This document shows positions 61,301 through 64,000 of a DNA stretch of 64,000 bases, piece after piece. The DNA is from Symbiodinium natans. Its lineage: Eukaryota; Sar; Dinophyceae; Suessiales; Symbiodiniaceae. Within the stretch, counting starts at the first letter, position 1. Each line of letters begins with the position of its first letter. The stretch lies in the NCBI GenBank assembly GCA_905221605.1, contig CAJNDS010001202.1:569354-633353 (forward strand), read 5' to 3'. The position numbers and the translations under genes were made by a program. The notes beneath the pieces are model-generated. The model was not told the DNA's origin. It did not search any database and saw only the letters and a list, made by a program, of their open reading frames with translations.

Positions 61301-63825
61301 TTGGGTGTTAGGGTTTCGGGTTCAGGGCTGTAGGGGAGTAGGGTCGAATGCTGTGAGGCTCTTTTCTCTTGTACTTCCTAGAAAAAACGCTTCAGCCCTA
61401 ACTTTGGCGTCAGCCTGGAAACCCAGAGCATCACATCCTCAGAATCGATAGGCCGAAGCCTTAGGAGTCCCCCCCCCCCCCCCCCCCGAAACCCTAATGT
61501 CCGCAACGAAAGCCAAAGCCCTAAGCCCCAAGCCCCAAGCCCCAAGCCCTAAACCCTAAACCCTAAACCCTAAACCCTAAAAAACTCTAAAAACTCTAAA
61601 GAACCCGTAAAAACCCTGAACCTTAAACCCTAGAACCCTAAACCCTAAGCCCTAAGCCCTAAAACCCTTAAACCCTTAAACCCTAAACCCTAAACCCTAA
61701 ACCCTAAACCCTAAACCCTAAACCCTAAACCCTAAACCCTAAACCCTGAACCCTGAACCCTGAACCCTGAACCCTGAACCCTGAACCCTAAACCCTAAAC
61801 CCTAAACTCTAAACCCTAAACCCAGCCTGAGGAGCTCGTGGACTGCGTCCAGTGCCAGCGCTGCCGACTGCACGCGAAGCTCTTCTCGCTGGGTCTGGGT
61901 ACGGCGGCTGGCTGCAACAATGGTTTGGGTTTAGGGTTCAGGGTTCAGGGTTTAGGGTTCAGGGTTTAGGGTTTAGGGTTTAGGGTTTAGGGTTTAGCAT
62001 CTAGGGTTTGGGGTTTGGGGTTTGGGGTTCGGGGTTTGGGGTTGGGGTTTCGGGTTTAAGGTTGCAATGGCTTGGGTTGACTCAACCCATTAGGGTTTGG
62101 GGTTTAGGGTTTCGGGTTGCGGGTGTGGGGTTTCAGGGTTTCAGGAGTTAGGGCTTAAGGTTTGGGATTTGTGGCTTGGGCTTCAGGATGCTTCGGTTCA
62201 TCGGGATGTAGGGTAGAAGACTCACCCTAAACCTTAAGCCCCCAAAGCCCCAAAAAGTTCCAGAAGCCCTTACAGCCCTGCAGCCCCGAGCCTTCCAAAC
62301 CCTCCAACCCTCCCTCAACCTCAGGACTGGCAAGGGTTTAGGGTTTAGGGTTTAGGGTTTAGGGTTTAGGGTTTAGGGTTTAGGGTTTAGGGTTTAGGGT
62401 TTAGGGTTTAGGGTTTAGGGTTTAGGGTTTAGGGTTTAGGGTTTAGGGCCTCAGGCGTCCTGAAACCCTAAGCCCGAAGCCTGCAACTTCAAGGCAGTTT
62501 AGGGTTTAGGGGTTTCGGGTTTCGGGGTTTAGGGTTTAGGGTACAGGGGTTTAGGGTTTAGGGTTTAGGGTTTAGGGTTTAGGGCCTGAAGCCGCCCAAG
62601 GCATTGAAGATCCTTCTCAGTCCGCCAGACTTGATCGCCAGCAGCACCTCGCGCGACGACGTGGTGGCGCTGGCTGGCTGGCGGCGGATTTCAGCCCCAA
62701 ACCCTAAACCCAAAACCTTAAACCCTAAACCCCAAACCCTGAACCCTAAACCCTAAACTTTGGACCCTAAACCCTACAGCCTAAACCCTACACCCCTAGA
62801 CCCCAAAACCTCACACCCCTAAAGCCCCAAACGCCAAACCCTAAACCCGCTGGGGGGCCCTTTTGGGGACGAGACCCGAGGCGTGAGGAAGGGTTGAGTC
62901 TTTGGGTTCAGGGTTTTAGAGCTTTATGGGGTTTAGGGTTTTACGGTTTAGGGTTCAGGGTTTCAGGATTCAGGGTTTAGGGTTTTATTGGTCTAGGGTT
63001 TAGGGTTATCGGGCTTAGGCTGACGTCGCCCATCGCGACGGCAGTGGGTGGTGGGTGGCTGGGTGGGTAGGTGGGTGGGTGGGTGGCGTTAGCAGGGCTG
63101 AGAAGAGGTGTAATTTGCCCTAGAATTGTCGGATTCCCTTGTAATCAGGACCCCAATAAGGTACCCTAAACCCCAGTTAAGGGGTTTTTTCCCACAGGAG
63201 CAGCTTTGCAGGCGGGTAAGTGGCAACCTTGAACCCGAAGCTTGAACCCTGACACCCTACACCCTAAGCCTTGAAATCCTAAGCCTTGAAACCCTAAGCC
63301 TTGAAACCCCAAGCCCTAAACCTTGAAACCCTAAACACTGAACCTTGAAACCTTAAACCTTGAAAACCTTGAAACCCTAAACCTTGAAAACCTTGAAACC
63401 CTAAACCTTGAAAGCCTAAACCCCTGAAAACCTTAGAAACACTTGAAAGCGCCGCGACCTGCAAAAGACTTGCCCTAAACCCTAAACCCTAAACCCTAAA
63501 CCCTAAACCCTAAACCCTAAACCCTAAACCCTAAACCCTAAACCCTAAACCCTAAACCCTAAACCCTAAACCCTAAACCCTAAACCCTAAACCATCAACC
63601 CTAAACCCTAAACCCTAAACCCTAAACCCTAAACCCTAAACCCTAAACCCTAAACCCTAAACCCTAAACCCTAAACCCTAAACCCTAAACCCTAAACCCT
63701 AAACCCTAAACCCTAAACCCTAAACCCTAAACCCTGAACCCTAACCCTTCGGACTGGAGGTCAACGTCCTCTGGAAGCTGTCGGAAGCCATGGAGGTGAA
63801 TGCGAGTGCTTCGGAGATTTCATAG
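37244..63825 (+). CDS. ERO1: ERO1 family thiol oxidase (endoplasmic reticulum oxidoreductin 1), 20 exons
   Basis: ERO1 is the FAD-dependent ER-lumen oxidase that passes disulfides to protein disulfide isomerase and reduces oxygen to peroxide. Exons: 37244-37333, 38096-38140, 38413-38463, 38821-38884, 41137-41199, 43092-43153, 43875-43905 (tentative), 44064-44155, 48923-48988, 49309-49371, 50150-50233, 53777-53855, 55657-55714, 56580-56625, 57540-57605, 58246-58305, 59354-59437, 61826-61903, 62601-62672, 63760-63825. They sum to 1320 nt with all phases matching: 439 residues and a TAG stop. This is somewhat shorter than the animal and yeast proteins as I recall them. Seen in order: signal peptide, FFRLFRVNLKHP, CTGAMCRPC, NPERNTGY, ENCF, YRLLSGWHAS, HPERVKNLHF, DCVQCQRC and GLGTALKIL. 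Every acceptor is AG; donors are mostly GC. No frameshift is seen, so the gene looks intact. Exon edges were chosen by frame and family match, not by transcript data. Confidence 0.93.
37343..37440. repeat. CCCTAAA block in ERO1 intron 1
   Basis: About 14 perfect units that begin within ten bases of the exon 1 donor. Confidence 0.95.
38096..38140 (+). CDS. ERO1: ERO1 exon 2
   Basis: Fifteen codons, DLGDTAQTCNVDAVQ, between CCCAG and a GTTGGC donor. The CNVDAV stretch sits where the family has its N-terminal C-D-V/Y-E-T/S-(I/V)-D segment. Confidence 0.8.
38413..38463 (+). CDS. ERO1: ERO1 exon 3
   Basis: Seventeen codons, VANLRQLHPILHDLAAW, matching the helix before the conserved F-R-Y-(Y/F)-(K/R)-V-N-L motif. 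Phase 0 at both ends, GT donor. The next exon continues the alignment directly. Confidence 0.82.
38821..38884 (+). CDS. ERO1: ERO1 exon 4
   Basis: Carries TTFFRLFRVNLKHPTCP, the family's FRYYKVNL..PCP block. The acceptor is CAAG before GTC. The GC donor at 38885 gives the phase needed by exon 5; a GT donor four bases later lies at the start of a telomeric block but breaks the phase. Confidence 0.9.
39047..39152. mobile_element. short inverted-repeat element in ERO1 intron 4
   Basis: GTTCTTAGTAGGGAATGAGG near the start and CCCCCATTCCCTGCTAGGAAC at the end form imperfect inverted arms. Confidence 0.6.
39690..40930. repeat. 20-bp minisatellite in ERO1 intron 4
   Basis: Degenerate tandem unit TTTTGGCCTTCTGAAGCCAA, roughly 60 copies. 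Each unit is partly self-complementary (TTGGCCTTC / GAAGCCAA). The repeat-protein frames on both strands are artefacts. Confidence 0.93.
41137..41199 (+). CDS. ERO1: ERO1 exon 5, first shuttle cysteine
   Basis: Reads AYWKSPDSDKEEASGGTCTG after CTGCAG. With the GC donor at 41200, joining to exon 6 gives C-T-G-A-M-C, the exact CxxxxC spacing of the ERO1 shuttle disulfide. The alternative GT donor at 41197 also keeps frame but gives CxxxC. Confidence 0.78.
41533..41681. mobile_element. 149-bp inverted-repeat element, family F (uninterrupted)
   Basis: Arms ACTTGGAGGTTTATGGTACTT and AAGTACCATGAGCCTCCAAGT are inverted over more than 40 bp with substitutions. It adjoins a GAGTTTCCGAAATTAGGGG-type element at 41466-41532. 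It lies in ERO1 intron 5 and is the reference for the interrupted copy at 45382. Confidence 0.85.
41760..41965. repeat. CCCCTAAA octamer block in ERO1 intron 5
   Basis: About 25 copies of the octamer with rare substitutions. A C-rich one-base length variant of the telomeric unit. Confidence 0.9.
42151..42206. repeat. 11-bp tandem repeat TGCGGTTTAGC
   Basis: Five near-perfect copies inside ERO1 intron 5, running into TTTAGGG units. It looks like a hybrid unit seeded by one telomeric heptamer. Confidence 0.85.
43092..43153 (+). CDS. ERO1: ERO1 exon 6, second shuttle cysteine
   Basis: Reads MCRPCRAWLQQRGRASGDFR. It completes the CxxxxCxxC pattern seen in plant-type ERO1. The GT donor at 43154 is the first GTTTAG of a telomeric block, so the repeat itself supplies the splice site. 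Confidence 0.72.
43875..43905 (+). CDS. ERO1: ERO1 exon 7 (tentative micro-exon)
   Basis: A 31-nt island reading PDIAPQPKSR. It starts in phase 0 and ends in phase 1, which reconciles exons 6 and 8. It has no conserved family motif, so it is supported only by phase and splice signals. Confidence 0.45.
44064..44155 (+). CDS. ERO1: ERO1 exon 8
   Basis: Encodes VLEEPSCSVDSDGSNAEGGI and then DRKLTVQEKA. It lies in the variable acidic region before the FAD-binding half, with the family's D-x-x-L-(S/T)-x-(E/Q)-x-x-(K/E) helix. The GC donor at 44156 leaves phase 0 for the next exon. Confidence 0.85.
44300..46170. repeat. TTCGAA/CTTTCAAACTC-rich low-complexity DNA
   Basis: Patches at 44.3-44.75, 44.9-45.05, 45.57-45.78 and 45.95-46.17 kb built of TTCGAA, CGAGTTTGAAG and CTTTCAAACTC words. 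They lie in ERO1 intron 8 and alternate with CCCTAAA blocks. No tandem period is obvious and no credible protein is seen. Confidence 0.7.
45382..45548. mobile_element. family F inverted-repeat element with telomeric insert
   Basis: Same arms as 41533-41681 (ACTTGGAGGTTCATGGTACTT ... AAGTACCATGAACCTCCAAG). A block of about four CCCTAAA units at 45491-45522 replaces part of the right arm. Confidence 0.88.
46440..46660. repeat. AAACCCTC and AAACCCTT octamer block
   Basis: About 15 AAACCCTC copies followed by AAACCCTT copies, in ERO1 intron 8. The two variants stay in separate runs. Confidence 0.9.
47440..47533. mobile_element. short repeat element with GTTTCCGAAATTA ends
   Basis: Shares GTTTCCGAAATTA, ACCTTATTGGGGTCCTTATT and TCCCTTATTTTCGTAA with copies at 9524-9615 and 41466-41532. 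It also has a partial inverted match at 63123-63195. Confidence 0.65.
48391..48482. mobile_element. short inverted-repeat element, family E, in ERO1 intron 8
   Basis: TTGGGATGTTCCCCCTTAG at the left, GTCCTTAATGGGGATTATAG in the core, GGTGAACATCC at the right. Confidence 0.65.
48923..48988 (+). CDS. ERO1: ERO1 exon 9
   Basis: Reads EDLPTYWVDMCSGDELKGVD plus LE. The V-D-L run and the single Cys fit the segment just before NPER. GC donor at 48989. Confidence 0.87.
49309..49371 (+). CDS. ERO1: ERO1 exon 10, FAD-binding NPER/TGY motif
   Basis: Contains VNLIKNPERNTGYNGSHIWQ, the clearest ERO1 signature. The Arg, Thr and Trp that contact FAD in the family are present. GC donor at 49372; joining to exon 11 restores H-I-W-Q-A-M-Y-N-E-N-C-F. 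Confidence 0.97.
50150..50233 (+). CDS. ERO1: ERO1 exon 11
   Basis: Begins AMYNENCFEVG and ends LMCYE. The GA donor (TACGAG then GACTTC) gives the family's exact spacing C-x6-YRL after joining. A GT donor nine bases later, inside a telomeric block, would add three residues. Confidence 0.93.
50760..53530. repeat. about 347-bp tandem satellite in ERO1 intron 11
   Basis: About seven to eight copies. TTGATCGTTGAGGGCTTACA recurs near 51158, 51471, 51819, 52166, 52513, 52860 and 53207. One unit is about 35 bp shorter. Each unit contains the word CCACCTTGATCGTTGAGGGC twice. Copies are close to identical and free of telomeric heptamers. Minus-strand frames of 103-180 codons repeat with the unit and look like artefacts. 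Confidence 0.95.
53777..53855 (+). CDS. ERO1: ERO1 exon 12, FAD-binding His
   Basis: Reads ERVLYRLLSGWHASTSISIA then KNFYAP. The H of S-G-x-H-A-S is the FAD-contacting His of the family. The donor is GA at 53856; a GC donor at 53862 also keeps phase and would add two residues. Confidence 0.95.
55524..55650. repeat. long CCCTAAA block next to ERO1 exon 13
   Basis: About 18 perfect units ending six bases before the exon 13 acceptor. Confidence 0.95.
55657..55714 (+). CDS. ERO1: ERO1 exon 13
   Basis: Reads PPRKERFMKDIGEHPERVK, matching the family's (F/Y)-x-x-R-(V/F)-x(4)-H-P-(E/D)-R-V-x-N-L-Y-F block. Its last codon is split with exon 14, giving HPERVKNLHF. Confidence 0.94.
56580..56625 (+). 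CDS. ERO1: ERO1 exon 14
   Basis: Reads NLHFSFVVLLRAVKR, the conserved N-L-Y-F-x(4)-(V/L)-L-R-A helix whose Arg binds FAD. Only 46 nt. GC donor at 56626. Confidence 0.94.
57075..57500. repeat. CCCCTAAA/CCCCGAAA octamer block in ERO1 intron 14
   Basis: About 50 octamers, mostly CCCCTAAA, with small runs of CCCCGAAA and CCCCTGAA. Confidence 0.92.
57540..57605 (+). CDS. ERO1: ERO1 exon 15
   Basis: Reads AAPYLQSYAFHTGDEKEDGM then TK, the family's A-x-x-x-L-x(5)-(Y/F)-x-T-G-(D/N) segment. GC donor at 57606. Confidence 0.93.
58246..58305 (+). CDS. ERO1: ERO1 exon 16
   Basis: Twenty codons, LLMSRLLDSQLLSLCSPLFE, phase 0 at both ends. It supplies the Leu-rich helix between the TGD segment and FDE. 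GT donor at 58306. Confidence 0.88.
59354..59437 (+). CDS. ERO1: ERO1 exon 17
   Basis: Reads AFDETRLFTAPSDQRSLLKR then QFKRLGLR, matching the F-D-E-x-x-(L/F)-F(x)nL-K-x-(D/Q)-F-(R/K) stretch just before the active site. GC donor at 59438. Confidence 0.92.
60305..60440. repeat. CCCCCAAA octamer block in ERO1 intron 17
   Basis: Near-pure run of a C-rich variant unit. Read on the minus strand it gives spurious Gly/Trp/Phe repeat proteins. Confidence 0.9.
60735..61000. repeat. longest CCCTAAA block, in ERO1 intron 17
   Basis: More than 30 units with one short interruption near 60860. It is followed by two copies of a (CCCCAAA)n plus ATCCTCGGAACTCGTCG unit at about 61005-61060 and 61105-61160. 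Confidence 0.95.
61826..61903 (+). CDS. ERO1: ERO1 exon 18, catalytic CxxCxxC
   Basis: Contains ELVDCVQCQRCRLHAK and SLGLGT. The C-V-Q-C-Q-R-C triad holds the flavin-proximal active-site disulfide. The GC donor at 61904 joins GLGT to ALKILL. Confidence 0.97.
62335..62447. repeat. TTTAGGG block in ERO1 intron 18
   Basis: About 16 perfect G-rich units. Confidence 0.95.
62601..62672 (+). CDS. ERO1: ERO1 exon 19
   Basis: Reads ALKILLSPPDLIASSTSRDD then VVAL, continuing the family's G-L-G-T-A-L-K-I-L helix. Several in-frame donors exist in GCTGGCTGGC; the one at 62673 fits the next exon. Confidence 0.9.
63048..63086. repeat. (GTGG/GGTG)n G-rich stretch
   Basis: Tandem GGTGGGTGG units in ERO1 intron 19; could form a G-quadruplex. 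Confidence 0.8.
63475..63745. repeat. long CCCTAAA block before ERO1 exon 20
   Basis: Roughly 38 units with a single ATCAACC break, ending about 15 bases before the last ERO1 exon. Confidence 0.95.
63760..63825 (+). CDS. ERO1: ERO1 exon 20, C-terminus
   Basis: Reads VNVLWKLSEAMEVNASASEI then S and TAG. The (V/I)-N-(L/V)-L-x-(R/K)-L-S-E helix ends many ERO1 proteins. The stop is followed at once by a TTTAGGG-type block. No ER-retention tetrapeptide is seen. Confidence 0.9.
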   Translation, partial: VNVLWKLSEAMEVNASASEIS

Positions 63826-64000
63826 GGTTTGTGGTTTAGGGTTTAGGGGTTTAGGGTTTAGGGTTTGGGGTTTAGGGTTTGGGGTTTAGGGTTTAGGGTT
63901 TGGGGTTTAGAGTTTAGGGTTTGGGGTTTAGGGTTTGGGGCTTGGGGTTTCAGGGTTTGGGGTTTAGGGTTTAGGGTTTTGCGTAGGAACCATGCTTAGG

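Overview
This is a nuclear eukaryotic window, most likely from a dinoflagellate. The main signal is one almost complete gene for ERO1 (endoplasmic reticulum oxidoreductin 1), on the + strand from about 37.2 to 63.8 kb. It is cut into 20 very small exons (31-92 nt) spread over 26.6 kb, and only about 5% of the span is coding. I found the exons by translating the short unique islands between repeats. Joined in frame they give about 439 residues with a signal peptide, the CxxxxC shuttle motif, the NPER/TGY FAD-binding region and the CxxCxxC active site. Dinoflagellate origin is inferred from three things: TTTAGGG (Arabidopsis-type) repeats, AG|G intron ends, and a high share of GC and GA 5' splice sites (10 GC, 2 GA, 6 GT and 1 GA-or-GC among the 19 ERO1 introns).

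The rest of the window is dominated by hundreds of blocks of TTTAGGG/CCCTAAA and one-base variants, in both orientations, scattered through introns and intergenic DNA. This is not a terminal telomere: the blocks alternate in orientation every few hundred bases and separate real exons. Several blocks have visible insertion footprints: inside inverted-repeat elements, between 19-bp direct repeats, and in only one copy of a duplicated segment.

Layout. 0-6 kb: repeat blocks with minus-strand exon candidates, including a two-finger C2H2/C2HC zinc-finger exon at about 0.9-1.2 kb. 8.2-10.7 kb: a multi-exon minus-strand gene of unknown function. 13.4-16.2 kb: a block poor in telomeric repeats, with a + strand coiled-coil-like exon and a 22-bp hairpin motif in four copies. 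16.26-16.97 kb: a (CAA)n tract of about 700 bp. 20.0-21.2 kb: a minus-strand multi-exon gene for an unrecognised secreted protein. 23-27 kb: a duplicated segment, plus (CTA)n and AT/GT simple repeats. 28-35 kb: isolated exon candidates, some membrane-like. 35.4-36.7 kb: CT-rich and octamer repeats. 37.2-63.8 kb: ERO1, whose introns also hold a 20-bp minisatellite (39.7-40.9 kb), a roughly 347-bp satellite (50.8-53.5 kb) and many short inverted-repeat elements.

Most long open frames in the window are artefacts of simple repeats. Real coding sequence lies in 40-250 nt islands that ordinary ORF calling misses. Outside ERO1, the 8.2-10.7 kb gene, the secreted-protein gene and the zinc-finger exon, single exon calls are tentative because both strands of a short GC-rich island often read open.
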